Source of the DNA: Tilletia caries | Lineage: Eukaryota > Basidiomycota > Exobasidiomycetes > Tilletiales > Tilletiaceae | Length of the DNA: 64,000 bases | Assembly (NCBI GenBank): GCA_032718865.1 | Contig: JALUTQ010000006.1 | Span: forward strand, 203,675-267,674 | Direction of reading: 5' to 3' | In this document: one piece after another, positions 1 to 11,020 of the stretch | Layout: each line of letters starts with the position of its first letter | Position numbering within the stretch: the stretch's first letter is position 1 | Position numbers and translations under genes: made by a program | Notes under the pieces: model-generated | Seen by the model: only the letters and a program-made list of their open reading frames with translations | Databases searched by the model: none | What the model was told of the DNA's origin: nothing

Positions 1-360
1 CCCGGTATCCCGCCCATGATGGGCATGGGCGGCATGGGCGGGGTGAATTCGGCGATGATGATGAGTATGATGGCGGCGGGCATGGGTGGGGGTGGGCCGC
101 AGGGTGGCGGAGGAGGGGGAGGGGGGAGAGGAGGCTATGGAGGACGGGGCGGGGGTGGCGGTGGAGGGATGGGAGGTGGAAGGGGTGGGATGCGGGGTGG
201 ACGTGGAGGCGGTGGAGGAGGAGGAGGAGCTGGAGGTCATTACAACCCGAACTTCTACGGCGGCGGTGGAGGTGGAGGAGGCGGAGGTGGTGGGATGGGC
301 GCAGGAGGGGGAGGGGGAGAAGATCGTGAGCGGAAGCGGCATCGGTATGATGATCCATGA
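1..360 (+). CDS. C-terminal end of a Gly-rich RGG protein (5' partial)
   Basis: The reading frame is open from the first base of the window and stops at 358-360, so only the last 119 residues are visible and the start lies upstream. The segment is dominated by Gly and Met, with several GRGG/RGG-type motifs, one HYNPNFYGG block and a basic tail (RKRHR). RGG tracts of this kind usually bind RNA, and a tail of this form follows an RRM domain in many hnRNP- and CPSF6-like proteins. No folded domain is visible here, so the function is inferred from composition only. The antisense and alternative-frame ORFs over this stretch are low-complexity shadows. The gene converges on the aminopeptidase gene, whose stop lies 222 bp away. 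Confidence 0.6.
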   Translation, partial: PGIPPMMGMGGMGGVNSAMMMSMMAAGMGGGGPQGGGGGGGGRGGYGGRGGGGGGGMGGGRGGMRGGRGGGGGGGGAGGHYNPNFYGGGGGGGGGGGGMGAGGGGGEDRERKRHRYDDP

Positions 361-582
361 GAGGGGAGATCATGTATCGTATTCCGTACCTCGCTGCCCG
401 TTTAGAATTTCAGCTTTCTTTCTTCGTCTCCTACCCCGAGCCCCTCTCATTATTCTGCTTTCCCTCCTTTGTCCACTTCCCATGAATCATGACAACCAGC
501 GTGAAAAGATAGCTTCGATGCATTTCAGCAAAAGGGATGACAACGGGAAGTGAACACGCCAGGGAGACGAGCTCCCAGCCCC

Positions 583-2789
583 CTAATCAACAGTAAGCTC
601 CCCATCAACCCCCTCAAACCGATTGAAAAAGCTCTCAAAAAGCCGAATCTTCAACTCCACATCCCCACTCCCACAAGTCTCCCGAATCGAATGCATCGAC
701 AACTGCGGGTTGCCCAGATCCACCGTCCGGATCCCCGTCTTGCTCATCATCGGCCCAATCGTCGAGCCGCACGGCATGTCGTTTCGCACTTCGAACTCTT
801 GTAAGGGTACGTCGGCTAGCTTGGCGAGCCGGCGGAGGAGGAAGGTCGTTGGTGCTGTGGAGGCGTAGCGCTGTTTGGCATTCGTCTTGATCACGGGGCC
901 GCCGTTGATGCGCTGGGGAGGAGATAAGGTCGTGTATGTCAGTAAGAGGAAGATGGACTGTTCAGTAGTTGAAAGTACGTACAGGGCGATGGTTGTCCTC
1001 GTAGAAGGAGCTGTAGTTGGGGTGGAAGCCTGTGGAGAGGAGGCGGAAAGATGTGTCAGGAACATGTAGAGGACTGCACTCATGTAATACCAAGCAAGGA
1101 CTAACCATGAGCCATATCCGAGCTAATCAAGAACGACTTAGCAATCGCCCTCTCAAACGCCGTCGCACTCCTCCACTCGCTCTCCTGAATCTCAATCCCC
1201 TCAATCGGCATCGAGGCCAGCCGACGGACAGTAGACGCGAGCATGTTCGACTCGGCACCGTGCGTGGAGACCGAGCCGACTTCCTCGTTGTCGAACAGGG
1301 CGATGGCGCGGATGCTGGAGGAGAGGGAGAGGGGCTCGTCGGTGCTGGTGGTCTTGGAGTCGGTGCTGGAGGGGGAGAGGGAGTTGATGAGGGCTTCGGT
1401 GGCGCAGAAGCAGGACACTGGCGTAAGTGAATAGCAGAGAAGAGATGAGAAACAAGCAGAGAAAAAAGCACATGGGCAAGGTACCTTGAGGGATAAGCGT
1501 GGCAAGAAATACACTCACTCTGATTATCCAAACGAGGACTGTGAATGAACTCATTGTTGAGCCCACCAATCGCAGCGGGCTGGACGTCGTACAGACTAAG
1601 CTCAAAGTCCTGAATCGCCTCAACAGGCACACTGAGCTCATTCGCGATGAGCTCAAGGAAGGCCGGGTGGTGCTTGCTCTGCATGGTGGGGGAGCCTACT
1701 GCTGACTCGTGGACTTCGGCGGCGGAAGGGTCGGTTTCCGCGGCGGAGTCAGAGGAGACGGGCTTGTTCAACGTTTTGGCGGCTTCGAGGCCGAGGATGG
1801 GAACCATGTTGTCTTCCTGGTTGACTGCGAACGATCGCCTCGACCTACGTTTAGCTATGCTTGTCTCCAGGAATAAGAGGACTGCAACACGGAGAGCGAG
1901 GCAAAGGGTTCTGATCATCCCCACTCACACTTGAAAGCATCGTTGGCAGTCCGGTTCAGGTGAATGGCGAGGGTGGGGATGCGGAGGATGGGGCGTCGGA
2001 TGTGGATCAGCTGGGAGGAGAAGGACTTGTTTGACTTGGAATCGGCCACGATGACTCGTCCTGCGAGAGACAGGTCGCGGTCGAACCTGAATCAATTCCA
2101 AGGATGAGCAGATAAACCAAATTCAGAAATGCCAGCTGGGTATCAGAGAGAGACAAAGGCTTTGGGTTCTCACCAGGTGCTCCAGAGTCCGCCTCCGTAG
2201 GTCTCCACGCCTAAGGGAACGAACGTGGAAGTCAGCACTCCTCAATCCGTCTGAGCAAGGTCTCGATCTCTCCCAAACTCACTGCATTGCAGATAGCCTT
2301 CCTTCTTCTTCGTAGAGACTGGCTTGATATGGAAGTTGGGCGAGTCGGTCTGGAGAAGATGTAGCTACATGCGTCAGTACATGCAGCTACACTCAGCATC
2401 TTGAGCTCATTTTTGCAACTCACATGCGCTCCCACGAGATGAACACCATTGCCCGGTCGGAACTTATGTCCAACAGCAAAAGCGACAAGTGCAGACTGGT
2501 TCCGCGTGAAAAAGTACCGACCACCCTTCTTGACTTTGCCCTCCCACGGCTCGGACTCGCGCAGACGCTCAAAGCCAGCGTCCTGGAGCATGCGCGCCGA
2601 GACGGCGGTTGCGTGGAAGGGAGTCGGGCTGGCGTCGACGTAGCGCAGGAAGCGCAGGGCTGCGGGCGGTGGGGAGGGGCCCTTTGTCAGGGGGGCGATG
2701 GCGACGGCGGCAGTCTGCTTAGGGGGATCGCGAGTTGTCAGTGCTGCATGTATGCTCCCCTCTTTACGCGAAGGGCACTCACTCACCAT
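583..2789 (-). CDS. Aspartyl aminopeptidase, peptidase family M18 (nine exons)
   Basis: Exons on the minus strand: 2787-2789, 2424-2714, 2283-2349, 2174-2210, 1931-2086, 1519-1844, 1106-1417, 983-1029 and 583-912. Phases close to give 522 residues, the usual size for the DNPEP/Ape4 group. Visible M18 hallmarks, in order: SPTPFHA near the N-terminus, the metal-site block GAHTDSP around residue 98, [25 protein letters not shown] around residue 336, SSDMAHGFHPNY, and the C-terminal [11 protein letters not shown] and QLSMHSIRE blocks that complete the di-zinc active site. The family removes N-terminal Asp/Glu from peptides in the cytosol or vacuole. The first exon is only the ATG codon, followed directly by GTGAGT. 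An upstream in-frame extension exists but carries no M18 similarity. It is divergent from the sphingomyelinase gene across 285 bp. Confidence 0.93.
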
Positions 2790-3074
2790 GGCAGTAGTTC
2801 TCGGCGTGGGTTCGTGCTCGGTCTCTGTTCTCTGCGGTGGTGGTGGTGGTGGTCGTGCGTGGGACTCAGGCTCGGTGTCGTGCGACCTCATCACCGTGTC
2901 CAGAGTGTGATGAGAAAGCCGGGCGGGAGTGGGACTCACTGGGACTGGGAGGTGATGGCACATCCCTTCTTCCGGGAGCGAGGTGGTCTGTGCAGCGATG
3001 AGCTCGGGACCCATGAACTCGACACCGACGACATCAACAACAGCGAGTAGTGTACAAGTACTCAGCAACCAACC

Positions 3075-5348
3075 ATGGCAGCAGTAGCAACGACGGCGAG
3101 GAGGAGCTCACACAATGCTGAGCGCTCCTTGCGAGTGCTCACCTTGAATGTATGGTCAGTCTCTAGCAATACTGCATCACATTCAACTCATCTTCACTGA
3201 CACTCTTTCGTTTCCTTCTCAGGGGCCTCAAGTACGTCTCCAAACTGCGTACCATCCGACTCCGCGCCATTGCAGACCGACTCGGCTCCGTCCCCGCCAC
3301 CCCTCTACCCGCAGGCTTCAAAGCCTCCTCCTCGAGCTCCAACGGGCCCGACCAGACGAACGCGTACGACACCGAGGAAGACGATGGCCGGGATCATGCA
3401 GCGGAGGAGGAGCAGGCAGCGGAGGACGACGACGAAGATGCGTACGATGTGATTGCGCTGCAGGAGATTTGGGTCGAAAGCGAGGACTGGCGGTACATGC
3501 GCTCTCGCTGTGCTGAACGGTATCCGTACGCCAAGTTCTTTTATACGTGAGTTCTCAGCCGTCAGGTACTTGCTGTCCACTGAAAGCCGCGTTCAGGCGT
3601 CACTGATGTATTTGATGTCCCCTTCACAGCGCTGCCGTCGGATCAGGCTTGGCGATTATGTCTCGCTTTCCCATTGTCTCGACGCATACACAAGCCTACC
3701 TGCTCAACGGCGTACCCATGTACGTATCCCACGGAGACTGGATAGCAGGCAAGGCGTTTGGAAGTGTCACCATTTCTCATCCGAGACTTGGCCTGGTGGA
3801 TATCTATAACACGCATGTGAGTTGGGGTGCATTTCCTTCGAAGAAAATGGTTCGAATGGGACTGAATCCTGGTCTGTTCTCTCATCCCACCAGACGATGG
3901 CGGCAGGAGGTGAAGACGGTCCCGAATTCACACGAGCGCATCGGGTAGCTCAAGCATGGGAACTGGCTACCAAAGTACGGGACAGCGCCGAACGCGGTCG
4001 ACACGCCATTGTGGTGAGTATCAATACTTCCTGGATCAAAGAAATGATATGCTCAAAGCTCTTGCCTCTTTCAACAGATGGGCGACATCAACTCCACCCC
4101 ACCCTCCCTAACCATCGCAGTCCTTCGAGACGTCGGCGGCCTCCAAGACGCATTCCTCGCCTCCCACCCCTCCTTACCAGCCCACGCCGTCTCCCTCCCG
4201 CCCTCGGCAGCCCACAGCGGGCCAGCGGACCCACATCGCGCCCTCGTCGAACTCGGAGTCACGTGCGACTCGCCGCTCAATACGTGGACGGCGGGGAAGC
4301 CGCTTGATCCGCGTGCTCGGGCGGGCGCGGGCAAGAGGCTGGATTATGTCTTTTGGCGCGGGCCGAACGATCCGCCCTCCCGTCCCTTCGGTCTGCTGGG
4401 CTCGGGAATAGGAGAAGGGAACGTGAATGGTGGTGATGGACCTGTGCATCAAGATCCGAGGGGACGATTGCGATGTTCCCAATCGGCCGTCGTCTTTACC
4501 GAGCGACTGACGCACCGGCCGGACATCTCCTTCAGCGACCACTTCGGCGTCGCAGCCACCTTCACCATCATCGACGACGCCGAAGCTGCAGCCACTCAAC
4601 CACAACAAGACGGCGCTATCATCGATGCAGAGAACGGGGCCCGCACCCCTCCGACGGGAGCGAAGAGTACCGGCGCAGGACTGAGCCCACCCATACAGAG
4701 AAAGAGGGACGACTCCCGTACGCTCCAGACCCTGACCTCGGCCTTACACGCCCTCTCTGGCGCCTCCCACATCGCCCGCAAACTCCAGCACACCCACTAC
4801 CTCGCCTTCCTCGCCAGTGTAGCCGCTGCGGTTGTGCTGATTGTGTTGGCGGGCATCCTGGTGCCTGTGGTGGGCGAGGGGAGGACGGAGAGTGCAGCGT
4901 TGGGTGCGGTGCATGCTTTGTTTGTTCTTCTGGCGGTGGGCGCGGGCTTTGCGGGGACCACGATGCTGTATAGCGCTTTCATTGGTGGGGAGTGGGAAAA
5001 GCGTGAGTTTTCGACCTCTATCCTCGCAGTTCGGAAAGGAGGAGCACTGACCCCCCCCCCCTCCCTTTCTTCTTCCTTCTCTTTCCGTTTCCAGGCTCGC
5101 TGCGCACCATCATGGAGTCCATCGAGCTCGAGCTCACGCCAATCAAACAGCGCCTGAACGAATCCGACCCACGCACGTCCGGCAACCTAGCTCCATCATC
5201 TTCCTCCTCCGAAACGACGACTGGTGCTGCTCATAGAGGCTCCGGTTCGGGCTCGGCGCGACAACGGAATGGGGCCAGCGATATGGGCGAGGGTCCGCTT
5301 GGTGGATTTTCTGCCCAGCGGACGGCTCCGGTTGAGAGTCTTATATGA
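3075..5348 (+). CDS. ISC1: ISC1-type neutral sphingomyelinase / inositol phosphosphingolipid phospholipase C
   Basis: Six exons: 3075-3154, 3223-3546, 3630-3816, 3894-4013, 4078-5002 and 5095-5348, giving 629 residues. The N-terminal two thirds is an endonuclease/exonuclease/phosphatase fold. LTLNVWGLKYVSKLR lies near the start, ALQEIW provides the Mg-binding Glu, and GSGLAIMSRFPI, HGDWIAGKAFG, MGDINSTP and finally SDHFGV follow in the expected order. Two hydrophobic segments near the C-terminus (YLAFLASVAAAVVLIVLAG and ALFVLLAVGAGFAG) match the membrane anchor of the fungal Isc1/SMPD2 group. The enzyme would hydrolyse complex sphingolipids to ceramide at membranes. An acidic, Ser-rich insertion lies between the first and second blocks. 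The last intron contains an unusual run of C residues in place of a T-rich tract. Confidence 0.92.
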
Positions 5349-6086
5349 GGACCGAGGTTTCCCTGCTTCTTTCTTCCTTTCGTTCCCCTTTTCTATTCAT
5401 GAAGATCAGACCTTTCCCGCCTGTTTGTACCACTTACGGGGAGCCCATACACGCAATTCGTACTTCTATTCACGCAGCAACATCATCGCTTCACATAGAC
5501 AGAACGCTTTTGACCAGGGAAGAGGTCATGAAGGGCCGCTTTCTATCGTAGCGATTCTTTCCACGCCTTGCTTGCTCAGTGATGTGGCCACGTGTAACGT
5601 TTCTGATTGTTACTGGTTCTGGTCTGGATACATGCGCCTATGCACAGCGTGTGCAGTGAGGGTTGGGTAAGAGCGTTCCCGCTCGCACGTCGATGCAGTC
5701 TGACCCGGAGCGTTGGGGCGACGCAGACGCAAATGGGGAGGACCCGGGGAGGTGGGTGGGTCCTTGAACAGAGCGTATAGCGAGCAAGTCGAGCGAAGTG
5801 ATGGTCACTCGCCACGTCAGTCGTGTCTCTTTCTCATCATTTCTATTCCGCTCTCCTTGCACCTCCACTTCCCTCGCAAGGCTCTGCGTCCCGCTTACTC
5901 CCGCGCAAGACTATCAAAGAGCCATGAAACGATGAAAAGAAATCAATGGCATGAAACTTGAGTTTGTCAAAGATGGGGGGAGGGGGAAGGTTCGCTGCAT
6001 ATATGATGCCTTAAAAAGGAGAAGTCTTCGTGTTAATCCTTTCCTCGCCATCATCCGCAACTCCCGTCCTTTGGACCCCCCGACGT
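5349..6086. other. Intergenic space between convergent genes
   Basis: This 738-bp stretch lies between the stop of the sphingomyelinase gene (+) and the stop of the first tandem paralog (-). It holds T-rich and C/T-rich sequence consistent with two 3' ends. The small ORFs seen on either strand have no family features and no splice support. I see no further gene, repeat or RNA here. Confidence 0.6.
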
Positions 6087-6933
6087 TCACGTCCGCTTCC
6101 GCTTCGCGGTTTGGCGACTTGGCTCGACCGTGCTCGGGGCAATGATACTGGGTGCGGCCGAGGCGGGTTGAGGAGCCTGCGACGATGATCCTGCAGCTGG
6201 GGGCTGGTACGGGGGTGGGGCCACTGCTAAATAACGTTGAGGAGTCGAGGCAGGTCCGGGCTGTGGCACCGCTGCCGGCCTTTTAGGAGCGAGAGGGAGA
6301 AAGGAGGTAGAGATTAGAGTTCGGACAGGGCTGGGAGGAGGGGATGGCGAGTCTGTTAAGACAGGAGCCGGAGAGGTCTCACCTGGCGGCAGACCCAGCG
6401 TTGAAGGCGTAGAGTTGTTGTGGTTGACTACTCGTCCAGGCGACCTGTCTTGCATGAGCAACCTGGGACACCGACGTTCGAGCCGCCTTAACTTGCAGAA
6501 GCAGGTTCTCCAGGATCTTGTTCGAATAGTCCTCGGCTGCCTTCACGCTGGCCTGGATGTGTGCGGAATTGGCGTTACACTGGCGCTGTAATCCATCCAA
6601 CTTGGTCGTCGCATCTTGCCGAGCTTGGCCGTCGTGTGGAGATTTCGACAGCACTTCGGCCCAATGCGCTCTGGCTTCAGATGCAATCACGCCCAGGAGA
6701 GCTCCTACATCGCTGCGAACCTTGAGATGGAGCGATTGCAGGTATGCCTTGTTCTGTGCCAGAGCGGCCTGAATGAAAGCCTCCATGCCTGCGAGCTGAT
6801 GCGAGCCGTCCGTTGTCGGTGCGGCGTAGATGTAGGCTGGGTGAGGCAGTAGTGCGTAGCCTGGCAACAGATGGGGAGGCACGGACGCCATGGTCGGTAC
6901 AACCTGTGCGAGTACGATGTAGGGCGCTGCCAT
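6087..6933 (-). CDS. Uncharacterised protein, tandem paralog 1
   Basis: Two exons, 6383-6933 and 6087-6279, joined at phase 2, encode 247 residues. I do not recognise the family. A Pro/Tyr-rich N-terminus is followed by a helical central part around AQNKAYLQSLHLKVRSDVG and by Pro/Ala/Ser-rich sequence. It ends in a basic AKRKRT tail that resembles a nuclear localisation signal. The neighbour at 7835-8536 has the same architecture: a matching helix start (QQNRSYLQSAHMRIRDDV), an intron at the same phase interrupting an Arg codon, and an AKRKRS tail. The pair therefore arose by tandem duplication. A TATA-like box lies about 190 bp upstream. The central helices could form a coiled coil, but the function is unknown. 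Confidence 0.72.
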
Positions 6934-7083
6934 TGTTCGTTAGAAGGGAAGGCTTCTGGTGTGCGTTAGGGTATCAAGGTGGGATGGGCGGAAGGGCAAA
7001 GCAGAAACGGGGGTGAGGAGGTGAGGAAAGGGAAGGGAAAGGAAAGGGAGGGGTGAGCGGTGAGGCGGTGAGGCGGTGAGGCG

Positions 7084-7160
7084 GTGAGGAGAGAAGTCAG
7101 CTCCAAGAATTCAGTTCAAAGCATCTTATATATGTATGGGATGTCAGGATTGTGGAAGCC
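7084..7160 (-). promoter_or_regulatory. Core promoter of tandem paralog 1, TATA-like box
   Basis: Read on the minus strand, TATATAAGATGC (7121-7132 region) lies about 190 bp upstream of the ATG at 6933. The block from GGTGAGGAGAGAAGTCAGCT through the TATA box to GTCAGGAT-GTGGAAG is repeated upstream of paralog 2, so it was duplicated with the gene and conserved. Confidence 0.55.
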
Positions 7161-7214
7161 TTGCAGACGTTCAGAAGTGGTGCATCTGGGTGCATCCGGG
7201 CAGCATCTGGATCA

Positions 7215-7765
7215 AATATTAAATATTAAATATTAAATCTCCAATGTCTAGCGTTCTGCTTCAAGGTTAGTCGTGTGAGCGCGTGTGAGCTTGTGTGAGC
7301 TTGATGTGAGCGCGCATGAGCTCGTATGAGCTTCATATGAGCTTGATATGAGCTTGTGTGAACTTGGTGTGAGTTCGTGTGAGTTCGTGTGAGCTTCGTG
7401 TGAGCTCGTGCGAGCCTGCTCCAGGATCGATTCATTGATTCTGCTTCAGAATCCTTGCTGCAAGGGTTCCTACCTGCTGCACGAGATGTCCGGAGGCCTG
7501 ATGCAGGAGATCTGAGGCTCTGAGGCCTGAGGCCTGAGGCTTGCAGACCATGCATGTACTGAGCCTTGCAAAATGGTGTACTGAGCTTCTCAGGATGTCC
7601 TGAGACTTGCATATGGTGTACTGAGCTTCTATGGCTCTGAGGACGAGGTCCTAATAACAGCCTCAGAATTTTGTGGCTTGACGCTTAATTGATGCATTGA
7701 TGTGTGTACTGAGATCTGAAACTGTGTACTGAGAATGTACTACTGAGAGGTGTACTGAGATTTTA
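7215..7765. repeat. Degenerate short repeats between the tandem paralogs
   Basis: An AATATTA-type run (7215-7237) is followed by about 150 bp of degenerate 8-12 bp units of the form GTGTGAGCTT/GTATGAGCTC (7270-7420). After that come repeated TGTACTGAG phrases (7550-7765). No coding potential was recognised. The stretch separates the duplicated genes and probably expanded by slippage. Confidence 0.6.
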
Positions 7766-7834
7766 CTGGTTATTTCGTTGACGTTCTGGACATATTCGGG
7801 AGTCGATGTCTGGGTACTGCCCTTCGGGTGAGGT

Positions 7835-8536
7835 TCACGACCGCTTCCGCTTGGCGGCAGCTTTGCGAGGTTGTTCCACAGAGCTGGGAGCAGCGACGCT
7901 GGTTGTGGCCACGCTTTGAGGGGCCGAAGGGACCGACGAGAGGGGTTCGGCCCGCGCTTGGTGTTGAGGTGGGGGTCCCGTCGCTTTGGCCTGAGAAGAA
8001 CAGACATGTACAGGTTGTTGCCCCGCTGCAGCTCTGTCACACCGAAGAAAGAAAAGTGAGAGAGAAAGGAAAGTCAGCGCCTGGTCAGGGTTCGGAGTGA
8101 GGGGCACATATGACGACGGGGGAGAAGCATCTCACCGTGCGACGGATTCCGTTGAACTCATCGTAGATACCGGTGGAGAGGGAAGGGACACGCACAGATT
8201 GGAGGTAATGAGCTGCCGAAGCACGATCTCCAAGTTCTTGCTCGATTGTTCGACACCCTTCAGGTCGGTTTGGATGCGCTCGGTCGTAGTATAGAACAGA
8301 CGTCCGATCTGCCTGACCTCAGCTAGAATCTCTTCTCGAGATTGGACCTGCTCGAGCCCCCGTAGCTTTTGCCGCCCATGGGCCATGGCCAACCATGCAG
8401 TTCGTTTGCTGAGGTTGTCGACATCGTCTCGGATCCTCATGTGGGCTGATTGCAGGTATGATCTGTTCTGCTGGAGCGCATGGTCGATCATGATGTCCAA
8501 AGGTGTGGGATGCGCCATCCGGGTTGCAGGCTGCAT
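7835..8536 (-). CDS. Uncharacterised protein, tandem paralog 2
   Basis: Two exons, 8136-8536 and 7835-8033, joined at phase 2, encode 199 residues from the ATG at 8536. The protein resembles paralog 1 in its first helix (QQNRSYLQSAHMRIRDDVDN), in the position and phase of the only intron, and in the Pro/Ala/Ser-rich second exon ending AAAKRKRS. The middle, with LRQLITSNLCVSLP, is more diverged. The start is less certain than for paralog 1: an upstream segment to about 8600 could hold another short exon, because paralog 1 has a longer N-terminus. I do not recognise a family and assign no function. Both are transcribed away from a repeat-rich upstream region. Confidence 0.65.
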
Positions 8537-8704
8537 CGATACAGTCGAGCTGGTAATTTTTACCGAGGTCTTGGCTTGTTTGCGGTTCCCTGCGGGAGAA
8601 AGAGAGGAAAGTAAGGGAGGATGGGTTGGATTGGTTGAGCGGGAACTGTGATGGGGGAGGAGGATGAGGGCGAGGCAGGGTTAGAGGGAAGATGGTAATG
8701 AAAG

Positions 8705-8776
8705 GGTGAGGAGAGAAGTCAGCTACAAGAATGTCAGTCCAGCGCATCTTATATAGGGAAGTCAGGATAATGGAAG
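8705..8776 (-). promoter_or_regulatory. Core promoter of tandem paralog 2, TATA-like box
   Basis: This block repeats the promoter of paralog 1: GGTGAGGAGAGAAGTCAGCT, then a TATA-like CTATATAAGATGC on the minus strand (8742-8754), then GTCAGGATAATGGAAGG. It lies about 215 bp upstream of the ATG at 8536. Confidence 0.55.
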
Positions 8777-8824
8777 GCCGCGAAGTTGTGCTTCAAGTTT
8801 GGAAGACTTGAGAGTAGCATCGAG

Positions 8825-9065
8825 ATATAAAGTTGAAAGGGTTCCAACTTCCATGCTTCCATCCCCTCATCTCATTCCCGAAGTTGAAAGGGATTCAACT
8901 TCTCCCCCCATCTCATTCCCGAAGTTGAAAGAGTTTCAACTTCTCCCCCCATCTCATTCCCGAAGTTGAAAGAGTTTCAGCTTCCATACTTCCATCCCCC
9001 CATCTCATTCCCGAAGTTGAAAGAGTTTCAGCTTCCATACTTCCATCCCCCCATCTCATTCCCGC
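8825..9065. repeat. Tandem repeat of about 41-54 bp with an internal inverted repeat
   Basis: Four to five copies of a unit containing CCCATCTCATTCCCGAAGTTGAAAG are arranged head to tail, with unit lengths near 41 and 54 bp. Each unit carries GAAGTTGAAAG-(N)-TTCAACTTC or a one-base variant, so each copy can form a hairpin. There is no spacer of unique sequence, and no cas-like gene is present. Confidence 0.75.
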
Positions 9066-9542
9066 ATGCCCACGCTACGTTGCACAGTCGCTCCATGCAC
9101 TCCATGTACTCCGTGTGGACTCCATGCTGCACTCAGACTAACTCGACGCACTCGAGCACCCCATGCTGTACTCACCACCAACTCGATGCACTCGATGCAT
9201 CCATCAAGCAGCTCCACGCTAGACAAGGGTTGGAAGGGCTCCGTCTCCAAGCACACTGCTATTTTGCTCGATGGGCGATGGTTCATGCTTCGCGGCCACC
9301 CAACCTCGCTTAGCACTGGCGTAGTCCTTATCCGGGGGCCGTGGAGTGTGGACGATGGTGCCCGTGGTGGACGCTCGGACATGGCGGTGGACGCTCAGGG
9401 TGGACGCTCGGCGACGATGGACAACGCTCCTTTAATGTTCCCGAAGCGCGAGACCGGTCTGCGTCAGAAACTGCCGGAGGGCGTCTGTCAGTACGATTGC
9501 AAATAGAAGATTAAAGATGTTACAGAACGGTGCCTGACCAGT
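9066..9542. other. Non-coding stretch with CTCCATGCACTC-like repeats
   Basis: The first 150 bp hold short repeated phrases such as CTCCATG and ACTCGATGCACTCGATG. The rest, to the methyltransferase stop, is unique sequence without splice-supported coding potential. ORFs over this stretch translate to repetitive Cys/Thr/Ser sequence. Confidence 0.5.
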
Positions 9543-10683
9543 TCACCGCCTCGAGGCCAGCAAGACGGCCATCTCCCACGAGAGATCGAGTTGGGATACA
9601 GGACCGCCCAGCGCACGTTCCAGCTCGGCCAGCTTGCTCTCGTACTCGGCTGCGAACTCCGGTTTGGACTTGTACTTCTTCACGACCGAGAAGCTGCCGA
9701 CGTAGGCTTTGAATAGGTCGAAGGAGTAGACTCTGCGACAGGCCTGGTCGTCCTGGTGGACGATGTTGATGCAGTCCTTTCCGCGCTCGTCGAGGGCGAA
9801 GGACTGATTGGCGAAGATGGTGCGATGGGGTCCGTCGGCATTGGCACTTTCTGCGCTCCACAGAACGCGTGTCTCCTGGTCGAAATGCTCAGCTGGGATG
9901 GGAATGTTCTTCATGAGCGAGTCATTCACGCTGAAGTTGTGTTCGAGCGTTTTCCGCTTGATAGGATCGTCGCCGATCTCCCTCCAGCCCATGGAGAAGA
10001 GGAATTCCATAAAGGAATCATACGCGGGCCGGGCTTCGGCAGGGCTCTGCAGGTATGCTTTACTGCTGTAGGCGACGACAGCTAGCGTTCCCTTGGGCCT
10101 GAGAACGCGCTGAACCTCGTCCATGAACCGATGCTTGTCGATCCAGTGGATGGCCATGAATGCCGAGAGCAGATCGACCGAACCGGGTTCGAAGAGCGAG
10201 AGGTCTTCGGCCGACCCCTGAAGAAACCTTGCGTGAGGAACGCCATGCTTCTTCGCATACTCGGTCGCCACAGGCAGGTGATCTGGGAAAAGGTCGACAC
10301 CAACAACATCCTTGAAGTCGCTGGCAAGCTTGACGGTAGAGTTGCCTTCGTTGCCACAATGAGGAGAAAAGGGTCAGGAACCAAGGGAAATGGATGATAA
10401 GCTGGGAAAAGAGAGAGAGACCTCACCTGGTCCACACCCTACATCGACGACTCGATCCTTCCCTCCACCGTTCTTCTCATGATAGTCCAAGATGGTCGAG
10501 AACACATCATCGCGGTACGTCGGCTGGGTTGGGGGCCGAGAGGCAGCGTTTCTTTCAGCTCGATGCAAGAATGGACCATGTTGGAACGCAATAGCAGGAC
10601 TTCGTAGAACTCACCCGTCCGTTCAGATACAACTCCCAGTCCCAGCCGCCCTTGTCCTTCTCTACATCGAGCCGGGCGGACAT
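9543..10683 (-). CDS. SAM-dependent methyltransferase, trans-aconitate methyltransferase-like
   Basis: Three exons, 10615-10683, 10427-10523 and 9543-10345, give 322 residues. Class I methyltransferase motifs are clear. VVDVGCGPG is motif I, DVVGVDLFP is the acidic end of the second strand, and AEDLSLFEPGSVDLLSAFMAIHWIDK covers the motif II region. FMDEVQRVLRPKGTLAVVAY is the post-II helix and strand. Length and layout match the yeast Tmt1/Crg1 group, which methylate small carboxylic acids such as trans-aconitate or lipid-active toxins. The substrate cannot be told from sequence. No signal peptide or membrane segment is present, so it is probably cytosolic. It is transcribed in the same direction as Rrp5, whose stop lies 338 bp upstream of the ATG. 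Confidence 0.85.
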
Positions 10684-11020
10684 TATGCTTATTCGCTGAT
10701 ATGCGTGTGAAGACTGAAGATGCTGTCTTGCTGTCGTGAGTGAGTGATGGTGATGGTCAGGTCCCTCAACCACGCGCACCGATCGTCATCCTCTCCCTTT
10801 GTCTCACGCTCCAAGCTCAACCGAGTCACACATACGAGAAGTAGGGGAGCATTCCAGCCAGTTGCAAATGTATCCAGCTCCCGCTCCGCCTCCAGTTCAA
10901 CATGTCGAAGTCGCGACCGCCTGACATATGTAGTTCCGTCTAGATTTAATAGCATTGAGAATTTCTCTGCCGTCGTTCACACCCTAACAGATGTGCTCTT
11001 ACTCTGAAGCAAAGGGGAAA

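Noticed and set aside
8825..9065. CRISPR-like regular repeats
   Set aside because: Units are directly adjacent without unique spacers, lengths vary between 41 and 54 bp, and the genome is eukaryotic with no cas genes. It is a minisatellite.
9056..9506. Overlapping ORFs of 108-146 residues on both strands
   Set aside because: They translate short CTCCATG-type repeats into Cys/Thr/Pro strings and end in unrelated sequence.
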